DNA of 64,000 nucleotides, taken from contig CAZPKG010000002.1 in the NCBI GenBank assembly GCA_964587105.1, positions 186,001-250,000 on the forward strand, in the 5' to 3' direction. This DNA comes from JABWCQ01 sp964587105. Its GTDB lineage: Bacteria; Electryoneota; RPQS01. The notes under the pieces were generated by a model. It was given only the letters and a program-made list of their open reading frames with translations, had not been told where the DNA came from and ran no database searches. A program made the translations under genes and the position numbers. This document shows positions 1 through 8,182 of the stretch, piece by piece (the stretch's first letter is position 1; each line of letters begins with the position of its first letter).

Positions 1-1046
1 TGACGGTTCTCTGTGTACGGAGTTGCCTCGTATATGTAGTCCTTGCGGAAATACTGGGCGTATTCGGCGACTGAACTTGCGGAAATACGGCCATGTAAAA
101 TATCACTGATGTAGTCATCCCCGTCAACGGCAAAGAAGAAATTGTCGCCGAACGAGGATTCGGTGGGGTGCTCAGGATTCGTGCGGTCTTTAGACGGAAT
201 AGCGAACACGCCGGTTACGTCGCCAATGAAAACCGCATAAACAAGCTGCGGAAGGCCTTGGTCATGGTAAGTATTGCTGACGTAGGTACGAATACCGGTT
301 GCGGATGAGTCGCCTACGGCCGCGAAAATTTGCGACAGCGTGACGACTTGCATCTGATAACCGCGGCGGCGCTTAAGGTCAAGCCAAGCATTGTATTGAT
401 TGTTTGCCGCAAGGTCGGTGTTCAACAGGCGTGTCGAGCCGATTATTAAATAGCGTTGCGGAGCGCCAAGTGCTACCGCCGGATTCAAATCGTCAAGGTT
501 ATCCACAGTCAGCCGCAGCACCGAAGCAAATGCCTCCGGCAACGGACGCTGAAACGTAACCTGATTTGCGCCGCCGGCGCCTTCCGTGACGAGTTCGTAT
601 TCGACGCTTCGCACTGCGCGGACGCCATCGTTTGTCGCGATCAACGGAGCGACGGAAACTCCCGCCAAGCGCACACCGTGGCAAATAACAGGCTCGCCCA
701 CGAGCACAAGCTGATCAACCGAGTGCGGCAAATCACTCGCATCGAGGGCCGATGAGACCGATTCACCCAACTCGACATTCAGGACGCGAACAACAGGTGT
801 TCCTGTGCCATTGATTGCCAAGAGCGCATTGCCTTGTTCAAGGTCACTGAAATTTCGCACCGTTGCCGCTTGGGCCGACACCAGCGCTTGATCGAAGTCA
901 ACACTCATCGCTGTGCGCGAGAGAGTCGCGTTTAACACTGTTTTGTGCGCAATCGCAACAGAGTTCTCAGAACTCGCGAACGCGGACGCGACGCAGATCA
1001 GAGTTAGCACCAAAACCCAAGTCCGTGCCAAGCGTGTTCTAATCAT
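1..1046 (-). CDS. Secreted gingipain-like (C25 family) cysteine peptidase, 5' part only
   Basis: Partial: the gene enters from the left edge. I translated about 348 residues from the ATG at 1046, which is preceded by an AGGTGAGG ribosome site. Residues 1-25 form a signal peptide (MIRTRL...CVASAFA). A propeptide-like beta-rich region follows to about residue 200. Then come stretches typical of Peptidase_C25: YLIIGSTRLL, a conserved WLDLKRRRGY (long insert-free helix), TGIRTYVSNTY, YAVFIGDV, and DGDDYISDILHGRIS. The catalytic His and Cys lie beyond the edge. Family members are secreted endopeptidases, often carrying a C-terminal sorting domain; whether this one does cannot be seen. The assignment rests on motif recall, not a search. 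Confidence 0.75.
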   Translation of the reverse strand, partial: MIRTRLARTWVLVLTLICVASAFASSENSVAIAHKTVLNATLSRTAMSVDFDQALVSAQAATVRNFSDLEQGNALLAINGTGTPVVRVLNVELGESVSSALDASDLPHSVDQLVLVGEPVICHGVRLAGVSVAPLIATNDGVRAVRSVEYELVTEGAGGANQVTFQRPLPEAFASVLRLTVDNLDDLNPAVALGAPQRYLIIGSTRLLNTDLAANNQYNAWLDLKRRRGYQMQVVTLSQIFAAVGDSSATGIRTYVSNTYHDQGLPQLVYAVFIGDVTGVFAIPSKDRTNPEHPTESSFGDNFFFAVDGDDYISDILHGRISASSVAEYAQYFRKDYIYEATPYTENR

Positions 1047-1202
1047 TTTGGACCTCACCTTTGTATGTTGAAACCGGGAAATGCAATCTATGCAACAAAC
1101 GCAAAGCTTGCGCAGGGTCACATCTCGTAAGTTGTTCCCGAACAAGCTCTTTCATTACTCGCCCCAATGTATTGGCGATAACCGTGCCTCAATTGAATTG
1201 AG

Positions 1203-1229
1203 CGCGGCGGCACCCGCTGCGGGTGCCCC
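1203..1229. repeat. REP-like palindromic element, copy 1
   Basis: A 27-bp sequence with core GGCACCCGCTGCGGGTGCC (7-bp arms around GCTGC). It is repeated exactly at 2687-2713. It sits 6 nt past the hslU stop codon. There is no T tract, so it is not a standard terminator. Confidence 0.75.
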
Positions 1230-1235
1230 ACATCA

Positions 1236-2624
1236 CTACAAAATAAACCTCGACAGATCTTCGTCCTCAACAATATCCTTCAATCTGCTAATGACGAAGC
1301 CTTTCGAAATCTTGACGTCTTTCTTGGTCAACTCCGCCGCTTCAAACAAGACGTCTTCCAGCAGCGTGGTCAAGATCGTATGCAATCTGCGCGCGCCGAT
1401 ATCTTCGGTGCGATCGTTCACATCTTTGGCCGTCCTTGCAAGTTCGCGCAGCGCGTCGCGTGTAAATTCCAGATTGACACCTTCTGTTGCCAACAATGCC
1501 TGATACTGCTTGATCAGCGCATTGCGTGGTTCGGTTAGGATGCGATAGAACTCTTCTTCGCCGAGTCGTTCCATCTCGACACGAATCGGAAAACGGCCTT
1601 GCAATTCGGGAATCAAGTCCGATGGCTTGGCATTTGAAAAAGCTCCCGCCGCGATGAACAGAATGTGATCCGTCTTGACCGGGCCATATTTTGTTGTGAC
1701 CGTTGTGCCTTCTACAACCGGAAGAATATCTCTTTGCACACCGGAGCGCGACACGTCAGGTCCGCCCTCGCCGTCCGAGTTTGAAACAATCTTGTCAATC
1801 TCGTCGAAGAAAACGATTCCAAGCTGCTCCGTCCGGCGAATCGCTTCGCGCACGACGCGATCCATATCAATCTCGCGGTCGAACTCGTCTTCAAATAGGA
1901 GTTCACGCGCTTCCGGCAGCGTGGCCTGAACCATTTTGCGCCGCGTCGCGCTCTCTCCCATCGCTTCAGGCAGGTTGAATCCCATCTCTTCAATCCCCTG
2001 CGCGGAAAAAATCTGCATCAAAGGCATTGAGGATTCATTCACCTCAACTTCTACGACCTCATCATCGAGTTTACCTGCGCGCAATTCCTCGCGCAATTCG
2101 GCACGCCGCTTCTTCCACGCGTCAAGCTTCTCCAGCTTCTCGGTTTTGGCTTCGTCGGAAGTCTCTTCATCTTCAGAAAAGATTGGCGGCTGAATCAGGT
2201 CAAGCAACCGTTCTTCGATCAAAGCATCAAGCTTGGCGTGCGCCGCATCCATATTTTCCGAGCGCACTCTGGCCACAGCAAGATCGGTCAGATCACGCAC
2301 CATTGATTCCACGTCGCGGCCCACGTAGCCGACTTCCGTGTATTTTGAGGCTTCAACCTTGATGAACGGCGCACCGGCGAGATTGGCCAAGCGGCGCGCC
2401 AGTTCCGTCTTGCCCACACCCGTCGGGCCGATCAAGATGATGTTATTCGGATAAATCTCATCGCGCAATTCGCCTTCAACCTGCTGCCGTCTCCAGCGAT
2501 TGCGCAGTGCAATCGCAACGGCCTTCTTCGCGGCGTCCTGCCCGATGATATAGAAATCCAACTCCTTCACGATTTCTCGCGGAGAAAGCTGGGGAATTTG
2601 CAATGGTGTATTTAATGCTGACAT
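1236..2624 (-). CDS. hslU: HslU, ATPase subunit of the HslUV (ClpYQ) protease
   Basis: AAA+ unfoldase that feeds substrates to the HslV peptidase in the cytoplasm. It shows the N-terminal TPxxIVxxLDxxIIGQ motif, Walker A GPTGVGKT at residues 66-73, the GYVGRDVE pore loop, the HslU-specific I-domain between the two halves of the AAA module (about 110-240, acidic and helical), Walker B VFFDEIDK, the sensor-2 region GARRLHTI, and the C-terminal DLSRFIL tail that inserts into HslV. I chose ATG 2624 (462 aa) over an upstream in-frame start because SPREIV then lies at the usual distance and a GGGGAG ribosome site sits upstream. It is last in the dnaG-hslV-hslU run, 92 nt after hslV. Confidence 0.97.
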   Translation of the reverse strand: MSALNTPLQIPQLSPREIVKELDFYIIGQDAAKKAVAIALRNRWRRQQVEGELRDEIYPNNIILIGPTGVGKTELARRLANLAGAPFIKVEASKYTEVGYVGRDVESMVRDLTDLAVARVRSENMDAAHAKLDALIEERLLDLIQPPIFSEDEETSDEAKTEKLEKLDAWKKRRAELREELRAGKLDDEVVEVEVNESSMPLMQIFSAQGIEEMGFNLPEAMGESATRRKMVQATLPEARELLFEDEFDREIDMDRVVREAIRRTEQLGIVFFDEIDKIVSNSDGEGGPDVSRSGVQRDILPVVEGTTVTTKYGPVKTDHILFIAAGAFSNAKPSDLIPELQGRFPIRVEMERLGEEEFYRILTEPRNALIKQYQALLATEGVNLEFTRDALRELARTAKDVNDRTEDIGARRLHTILTTLLEDVLFEAAELTKKDVKISKGFVISRLKDIVEDEDLSRFIL

Positions 2625-2638
2625 TTTGCTGTGATCTC

Positions 2639-2665
2639 CCCCCAAATTCGCTGCGAATTTGGGGG
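2639..2665. repeat. Perfect 13-bp-arm palindrome between hslV and hslU
   Basis: CCCCCAAATTCGC, a central T, then GCGAATTTGGGGG. With the REP-like copy at 2687-2713 it fills nearly all of the hslV-hslU gap. In the mRNA it forms a strong hairpin just upstream of the hslU ribosome site, so it could damp read-through or protect the hslV 3' end. Confidence 0.7.
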
Positions 2666-2686
2666 ATTAAGGGGGGCTTTTGAGGA

Positions 2687-2713
2687 CGCGGCGGCACCCG
2701 CTGCGGGTGCCCC
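2687..2713. repeat. REP-like palindromic element, copy 2
   Basis: Identical to 1203-1229 over 27 bp. It lies 3 nt past the hslV stop codon, so both copies occupy the same place relative to the upstream gene. Confidence 0.75.
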
Positions 2714-2716
2714 TAC

Positions 2717-3262
2717 TTACTCTTTGTTCGCCAATTCTTCAATCGTCAAATTCGCATTCGTAAAGATACAAATCTCCGATGCAATCGCGAGTGCGGCTTT
2801 GACGATCTCCGGCGCACTCATCTCCGTATGCTGGTAGAGCGCGCGTCCGGCTGACAAAGCAAACGATCCGCCCGATCCGAGGGCGATAATGTTATCGTCA
2901 GGTTCAATCACTTCACCCAAACCTGAAATCAAGTACATCTTCTGTTTGTCCATCACGACCATGTCGGCCTCAAGCCTGCGCAGATTGCGATCCATCCGCC
3001 ATTCTTTGGCCATATCGAGCGCGCTCATGGTCAGATTTCCGTTGTGCTGTTTCAGCTTGCCTTCAAAAATATCCAGCAACGCCAACGCATCCGCCGCAGC
3101 GCCCGCGTAGCCGACGAGCACCTGCTCTTCAAAAATTTTGCGGACTTTCTTGCCCTTGCTCTTGATGATCGTGTCATCGAGCGTTAGCTGTCCGTCTCCG
3201 CCAATGGCGCACTTGCCGTTGCGGCGCACCGCCAATATTGTTGTACCGTGATAATTACTCAT
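2717..3262 (-). CDS. hslV: HslV, peptidase subunit of HslUV
   Basis: Proteasome-beta-like threonine peptidase of 181 aa, the usual length. After removal of MSNYHG the N-terminal nucleophile would be Thr7 (HG|TTILAVRR). Other family marks are GGDGQLTL, the KVRKIF stretch, GYAGAAADA, a YLISGLGEVIEPDD segment and GSGGSFALSAGRAL. It starts 9 nt after dnaG ends and precedes hslU, as expected for subunits of one complex. HslV normally has AGDGQ; here it is GGDGQ, a mild change. Confidence 0.97.
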   Translation of the reverse strand: MSNYHGTTILAVRRNGKCAIGGDGQLTLDDTIIKSKGKKVRKIFEEQVLVGYAGAAADALALLDIFEGKLKQHNGNLTMSALDMAKEWRMDRNLRRLEADMVVMDKQKMYLISGLGEVIEPDDNIIALGSGGSFALSAGRALYQHTEMSAPEIVKAALAIASEICIFTNANLTIEELANKE

Positions 3263-3271
3263 GTGATTTTG

Positions 3272-5047
3272 TTATTCAGGATTCCCGGCGCTGCGCAGAG
3301 ATTTCTCGCGCGTGATTAGCTCAAGCAGCGTGCGCGGCAGTTCCATGTTGTCAGGCTCCTGCCGGATGCGCGCTTTGATCTGTTCGATTTCCTGTCGCAC
3401 GGCTTCGACTTGCAAAGCCTTGAGACAATCCAATGCGGTTTTGCGGTCGATCTCATGCCGCTTATCTTCTTCAACCTCCTCAGTCTCCGTCGCGGCAATA
3501 AAATCGCGTTCGGGAGACTCAGGGAATACGCTCAAGAGTTGCGACACGTCGGGATAGCGATGCCCGGCGTGGCTGTCATGCAAATACTCAAGAATTTTTT
3601 TCAGCCGCACGTCGCGAACATGTTCGGGCGACCAGTGCAGAAAAACCTCATCGCGAACTTCCGGCGTGCGCAACAGCGATCTCGTGAGCAGTGTTTCGAC
3701 ACCCTTGGGCGGCCACGCCGACGCTTGCGGAGTTTGAGATCTCTGTGGCTGTGGTCGCTTCAACTGGGACAACTCACCCATCAGCGCGTCCATCGACAGC
3801 CCGGTTTTTTGTGCAATCTGCTGCACGAACGCTTCGCGCTCAATCACCGATGGGATCAAGGCCGCGCTCGCAATCAGTTCTCTCGCAAGCTGCGCCGTTG
3901 TCGCTCCAGTGGCTCGTCCGCGATCTATGTGAAACTCCACAATCGGCCGCGACGCATTTACCAACGCCCACACCGCCTCAGCATCGTGTGCACGAACAAA
4001 CGAATCGGGATCGTCACCGCCGGGTATTTCCACAATTCTCGGCTGCGCTCCACAACCCAACAGAACATCAGAGGCTCGCCTTGCCGCATTCAGCCCGGCT
4101 TCGTCACCATCATAGAGAATAAACACATTTGGCGCAAATCGCAACAGCAACCGCGCCTGCTGTTCCGTCAAAGCCGTTCCCAAACTTGCACAAACGCACC
4201 GAATTCCCGCCGTTGCCAATGAAATCGCGTCAGTATATCCCTCAACTAAGATTACTCTATCCTGCCTGCGGATCTCATTGCGTGCCTCCCACAAGCCGAA
4301 TAGCTCGCGCCCCTTTGTATAAACTGCCGTTTCCGGGGAGTTAATATACTTCGCAGCTGGCTCACCGGGTTCCGGTTCGCTTAGCCTCCGGCCCCCAAAG
4401 GCAATCACGCGGCCTGCCAAATTCCGAATCGGGAACATCACCCGGTCCCGAAAGGCATCGTAAGGGCGGCCCTGTTGCTGGCCGATTTTTAGCAGCCCTG
4501 CTTTGACAAAAATATCTGTTGAAACGCTGCTGCCGTGTGCGCGGTTGGCCAAACCATCCCAGCCGTCCGGCGCATACCCAATCATGTACGCGCGAATAAT
4601 CTCATCAGTAAACCCGCGTTCCAGCAAATAGCGCATGGCCTTCTGTGCGCCTTCACCGTTCTGGTTGAGCAGATTCGTATGGAAATAATCGCGGGCAATC
4701 TGATTGGCCTCAACAATCAACTCCCCTTCGGTTGGCCCATCGCCCTCTTTGCGCGAAAACGTCGGCAGTTCGATATGCGACCGCTCCGCAAGCATTTTCA
4801 CAGCTTCAATGAACGAAACCCGCTCGATCTCCATGATGAACCCGAAAACATTCCCGCCCCTCCCGCAGCCGAAGCAGCGAAACATCCCTCTCCCTTGGTG
4901 AACTGAGAAGCTGGGGGTGTTCTCCTCGTGGAAAGGACACAACCCGAAGTGGTTCTGGCCACGTCGTTTCAACGCAACGTATTCGCCCACAACCCCAACG
5001 ATATCGTTGGCTAAACGCACCTCTTCGAGTTTGTCTTCCGGAATCAC
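3272..5047 (-). CDS. dnaG: DNA primase
   Basis: Makes RNA primers at the replication fork. 591 aa. The N-terminal CHC2-type zinc ribbon is Cys37, His40, Cys58, Cys61 (CPFHEENTPSFSV...FRCFGCG). The primase core runs from about 130 to 350, with the TOPRIM signature VILVEGYTDAISL and FILYDGDEAGLNAARRA supplying the metal-binding acidic residues. The C-terminal part (about 440-591) is the divergent helicase-interacting domain. It starts the run that continues into hslV, 9 nt away. The common dnaG-rpoD linkage is absent. Confidence 0.97.
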   Translation of the reverse strand: MIPEDKLEEVRLANDIVGVVGEYVALKRRGQNHFGLCPFHEENTPSFSVHQGRGMFRCFGCGRGGNVFGFIMEIERVSFIEAVKMLAERSHIELPTFSRKEGDGPTEGELIVEANQIARDYFHTNLLNQNGEGAQKAMRYLLERGFTDEIIRAYMIGYAPDGWDGLANRAHGSSVSTDIFVKAGLLKIGQQQGRPYDAFRDRVMFPIRNLAGRVIAFGGRRLSEPEPGEPAAKYINSPETAVYTKGRELFGLWEARNEIRRQDRVILVEGYTDAISLATAGIRCVCASLGTALTEQQARLLLRFAPNVFILYDGDEAGLNAARRASDVLLGCGAQPRIVEIPGGDDPDSFVRAHDAEAVWALVNASRPIVEFHIDRGRATGATTAQLARELIASAALIPSVIEREAFVQQIAQKTGLSMDALMGELSQLKRPQPQRSQTPQASAWPPKGVETLLTRSLLRTPEVRDEVFLHWSPEHVRDVRLKKILEYLHDSHAGHRYPDVSQLLSVFPESPERDFIAATETEEVEEDKRHEIDRKTALDCLKALQVEAVRQEIEQIKARIRQEPDNMELPRTLLELITREKSLRSAGNPE

Positions 5048-5118
5048 TTTGAAAATACTTGACTTAACCCCGTGGCATCTTTGTTGCCAATACCAGAGTT
5101 AAAGGGTGGAGGGACTAC

Positions 5119-5325
5119 ATGAGGAAAGTAATGAAATACGATGAACGCCGCCCCTATTGGCTTGTTTTTGCTGAGGCGGCCCCAGAACCCGACGATTGGT
5201 ATCGTCTGATGGTGGAAAACCCTTGCAACGGCGAGATTTCGACTATCTCAACCAAAATCATTGATTTAGAAGCCCCGGCCCGATCGGAGGAGACCTTGTC
5301 ACCGCCTCCGCCTCCGGCCCCGTAG
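5119..5325 (+). CDS. Small hypothetical protein with proline-rich tail
   Basis: 68 aa. Supported by a good GGAGG ribosome site (ggagggactac-ATG) and an intrinsic terminator 50 nt after the stop. The N-terminal half is acidic and aromatic (YDERRPYWLVFAEAAPEPDDW); the end is SPPPPPAP. No signal peptide or membrane segment. It diverges from dnaG. I do not recognise a family. Confidence 0.55.
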   Translation: MRKVMKYDERRPYWLVFAEAAPEPDDWYRLMVENPCNGEISTISTKIIDLEAPARSEETLSPPPPPAP

Positions 5326-5375
5326 CCGTGCACTCTGCGCAATCGTTGCGTAAGCCAATATAATCGGAATGAACC

Positions 5376-5410
5376 AAAAAAACCGCGCCTAACACTGTCG
5401 CGGTTTTTTT
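5376..5410 (+). terminator. Intrinsic terminator
   Basis: Stem AAAAAACCGCG / CGCGGTTTTTT with an 11-nt loop and a T tract, 50 nt past the 68-aa gene. It could also work for transcripts arriving on the other strand. Confidence 0.85.
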
Positions 5411-5442
5411 CTTGTGTATTTCTTGAAATCCTGCCCCACTGG

Positions 5443-5461
5443 GTCGAGCCTCCGGCTCGAC
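5443..5461. repeat. Hairpin GTCGAGCC-TCC-GGCTCGAC behind the LemA gene
   Basis: A perfect 8-bp palindrome a few nt past the stop of the minus-strand LemA gene, with no T tract. Position and form resemble the REP-like elements behind hslU and hslV, but the sequence family is different. Confidence 0.5.
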
Positions 5462-5468
5462 ACGCTTA

Positions 5469-6005
5469 CTAAGATGGAATTAGCGGTTTGGGTGGCACCG
5501 CAAACAGCAGGGCAATCAGCTTTCCAGTGAAGGAATCAAGAACCCCGTTGTAGTCTCTGACTGCCGAGTTGTATCCCGTTTTGGCAGCCTCTTCGGAAAC
5601 CTGTGTCTTCAGGAATCCGGCTTCCCATTCGCGAAAAACCTCAGAATCTCGAAGCTGCGGGTACCTCATTGCGAGTCCCCGTAATTGGCTGAGAGTACTG
5701 CCATAGATCATATGCATGGTGATCCGCGCCGAAATGTCGTTCCCTTCGGGCGCATCTTCGAGAACTTTGTCCGCAGCCGTTTGCAGCATCCCTGCCTGAT
5801 CGTCATAAGCGGACACAATTTCGGTCAGCTCATCAAGCATTCCGCGGCGAGGAGCGAGCGCCGCCTCCCAGTCTGCGAATTTCGTTTTGGCCGTCCGGTT
5901 CAACACGGCCAAATCGGAATAGCTCTGATAAACAGAGAAGGCCAGCGCAAAGCCGGCCAACAAGACCAATACAAAAACAGACGCCGCAACGCGTAGAAAT
6001 TTCAT
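5469..6005 (-). CDS. LemA family membrane protein
   Basis: 178 aa from ATG 6005. One N-terminal transmembrane segment (about 5-27) is followed by a long helical extracytoplasmic region with LemA-like features: YNELAVLN-type SDLAVLNRTAKTKFADWE, LRDSEVFREWE, and YNSAVRDYNGVLDSF near the end. An upstream TTG at 6026 is possible, but the ATG follows GAGGG at a usable distance. LemA proteins are commonly encoded beside TPM-domain proteins, as here (next gene upstream, 44 nt away). Molecular function is not settled for the family. Confidence 0.8.
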   Translation of the reverse strand: MKFLRVAASVFVLVLLAGFALAFSVYQSYSDLAVLNRTAKTKFADWEAALAPRRGMLDELTEIVSAYDDQAGMLQTAADKVLEDAPEGNDISARITMHMIYGSTLSQLRGLAMRYPQLRDSEVFREWEAGFLKTQVSEEAAKTGYNSAVRDYNGVLDSFTGKLIALLFAVPPKPLIPS

Positions 6006-6049
6006 GAGATTTACTGTCGCCCTCAATCAACCGCCGAACCAAACAAACA

Positions 6050-6799
6050 CTATTTCCAATTCCCTGCCCGCATATTTACCCACCGCGATCTCCATGTCTG
6101 CCGGAACACCTCTCCGAATACCACGGTTGCCCGCGCCATGCGGGTTTCCAGTCTGGCCATACCTACCATAAAGATCAATAGCGGAATGAACAGTAGAATG
6201 TCAGGCAGTTCGTTCTTGGTCTCGCCATTCGGTCTGTAAACTGCCGGCTGGAGTTTCAAATAGCCGGGAACAGAGTAAAGCGCCACCTGCTCCTCAAGAC
6301 CAATCGCGACCGACAACTCGGTAACGGCTAATAAGTAGGCCGCACCTCGCTCGCCTTGGGCCAGATTCGGGAGCATCACCTGTCGCTGCACTCGTTGACT
6401 GACTTCGTCCGAAATCAGCCTCGGAATATTCTCACCTAACTCAATCCGCACCCGCTTTTCAGCTAAGGCGTCGAGAATCAAGATCGTGTTGCCGGCTTTT
6501 TCTTTCGATTCGGACCATGCCGCGAGCAGTGCTTTGGCAATGTAATCCAAGTCCTGCCCACCCAGATTCGGAACGGTCAAGACACGAATCCGCACGCCAG
6601 TCTTACGCTCAAGCTCGGCTCCAATCTGGGCCAACTTCCGCTCGTCCGACGGATCAACGACCCGTGCATAGTCGGAGACATAGCCGATCGGTTCAGGAAC
6701 GACAGGCTGGGCCGCCTCATCTGCCTGTGCAACCAACGTCGCAAAGACCAGACAAGCAAGCTGCAACACTCGTTGCAATATACCAATTGGAGGTTTCAT
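6050..6799 (-). CDS. TPM-domain (YgcG-like) membrane protein
   Basis: 249 aa from ATG 6799 (a longer ORF reaches 6910 but would put a non-signal extension ahead of the signal peptide). Signal peptide MKPPIGILQ...VAQA; TPM domain about 30-165 with the typical opening GYVSDYARVVDPSDERKLAQIGAELERKTGVRIRVLTV (in pieces) and the ILILDA...KRVRIELGENI block; one membrane segment near 195-215 (DILLFIPLLIFMVGMA). The usual Gly/Ser-rich tail is missing. Likely co-transcribed with the LemA gene. Confidence 0.8.
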   Translation of the reverse strand: MKPPIGILQRVLQLACLVFATLVAQADEAAQPVVPEPIGYVSDYARVVDPSDERKLAQIGAELERKTGVRIRVLTVPNLGGQDLDYIAKALLAAWSESKEKAGNTILILDALAEKRVRIELGENIPRLISDEVSQRVQRQVMLPNLAQGERGAAYLLAVTELSVAIGLEEQVALYSVPGYLKLQPAVYRPNGETKNELPDILLFIPLLIFMVGMARLETRMARATVVFGEVFRQTWRSRWVNMRAGNWK

Positions 6800-6970
6800 T
6801 GTCAACGCGCCTTTCCCGAGAAAACAATAACATAGCTGTCTTCGATACCCGTTCCGGGGGGAATAATACAAAAAGGGTGACACCAACCTTACGAACCCAA
6901 AAACTTGCATATTCGCAAGAATGTCAATAGATTGTAATTTGCGTAACCCCCGAATAGCCCTTTAGGACAC

Positions 6971-7675
6971 ATGATACGCGGGATCCTGTTCGACCTCGAT
7001 AACACCCTGCTGGACTTCATGCGGATGAAACGGGCTTCCATTGAGGCTGCGGTTACAGCCATGACAGATTCCGGTATGCCCATGCCGCATGAGGAAGCGG
7101 TCAAGCTGATCTATGAAATCTACGACAAAGTCGGGATTGAAAATCAGGAGATATTTGATATCTTCCTGCAGAAACACTACCGCGTCGTCGATTTCAAATG
7201 GCTGGCCGCCGGAATCGTAGCGTATCGCCGGGCACGCAATCACTATCTGGTCACCTATCCACATGTTCGCTCGACACTGGCCGAGCTTTTGCGGAGAGGG
7301 CTAAGGCTCGCCGTAATTTCCGATGCTCCCAGACTCGGCGCATGGCTGAGACTGGCGCAGCTCGATTTGCACCATATGTTCGATCCGGTGGTCACCTTTG
7401 ATGATACCGGTCACCGCAAACCGTCTCCGGTTCCCTTTGAACGCGCGCTTGCGATCATGGGGATGTCTCCCAAAGAAGTCTTGATGATCGGGGATTGGCC
7501 CGAACGCGATATGGTCGGTGCCAAGCAACTCGGCATCGTGACAGTTTTCGCCCGCTACGGCGATACGAAGAACACGGTGGAGAGCGGAGCCGACTACGAC
7601 ATTGACGACATCAGCCAACTTTTGCAAGTTCTGAACCTGATGGAAATCGACGAAGACCAGACGTCTTTGTTCTGA
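6971..7675 (+). CDS. HAD-superfamily hydrolase
   Basis: 234 aa. Motif I FDLDNTLLD at residues 7-15 (nucleophile Asp8 and acid/base Asp10), a helical C1 cap at about 20-80, motif II ISDAPR near 110, motif III Lys in HRKPSPVPFERAL, motif IV MIGDWPERDMVGAKQLG. This is the phosphatase/haloacid-dehalogenase layout. Substrate is not predictable. acpS follows after 30 nt, suggesting one transcript. Confidence 0.88.
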   Translation: MIRGILFDLDNTLLDFMRMKRASIEAAVTAMTDSGMPMPHEEAVKLIYEIYDKVGIENQEIFDIFLQKHYRVVDFKWLAAGIVAYRRARNHYLVTYPHVRSTLAELLRRGLRLAVISDAPRLGAWLRLAQLDLHHMFDPVVTFDDTGHRKPSPVPFERALAIMGMSPKEVLMIGDWPERDMVGAKQLGIVTVFARYGDTKNTVESGADYDIDDISQLLQVLNLMEIDEDQTSLF

Positions 7676-7705
7676 ACTTGACTTCCGCGTGAAACCGCCT
7701 ATCCA

Positions 7706-8119
7706 ATGACCGATAAGACCCCGCCGACTCCGATTCTGCCATCGCTGGGTATTGACCTCGTTGAAGTTGAGCGGATTGCCAAGCATCTCGATGACATCGC
7801 GTTTCTGGAGCGCATCTTCACCGATAACGAGCTTGCCGAATGTTTGAAGCGCGCCAAAGCTGAAGAGTCTCTGGCCGCGCGCTGGGCAACGAAAGAAGCA
7901 GTTGCGAAAGCATTGGGAACGGGCATTGGCGAGTTTCTGGCCTTTCGTGACGTGGAAGTCCTGACCGTTCCCGGCAAAGGTCCGCGCGTGCGCATTCACG
8001 GCGCGTATTCAGCCTTTCCCATGCGTATATCGGTTTCGTTAACACATACAAGCGCCACGGCGGCAGCCGTTGTAATGATTTTTCCGGATGAACCTGGCTC
8101 TGAAGATTTTGAACAATAA
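7706..8119 (+). CDS. acpS: Holo-[acyl-carrier-protein] synthase
   Basis: Transfers phosphopantetheine from CoA to acyl carrier protein. 137 aa. The family signatures are GIDLVEVERIAK (Mg-binding Asp), the FTDNELAECL segment, ARWATKEAVAKALGTGIGEF (the core motif with Glu and Lys), and SLTHTSATAAAVV near the end. The length is slightly above the usual ~120-125 aa because of an N-terminal extension and a C-terminal acidic tail. Confidence 0.95.
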   Translation: MTDKTPPTPILPSLGIDLVEVERIAKHLDDIAFLERIFTDNELAECLKRAKAEESLAARWATKEAVAKALGTGIGEFLAFRDVEVLTVPGKGPRVRIHGAYSAFPMRISVSLTHTSATAAAVVMIFPDEPGSEDFEQ

Positions 8120-8182
8120 ACTACTTTTTTTGTACGGCTTCCGGTGGTCCCGGTAGTCCCGCAGCCTTAAAGGAGCAACAAG

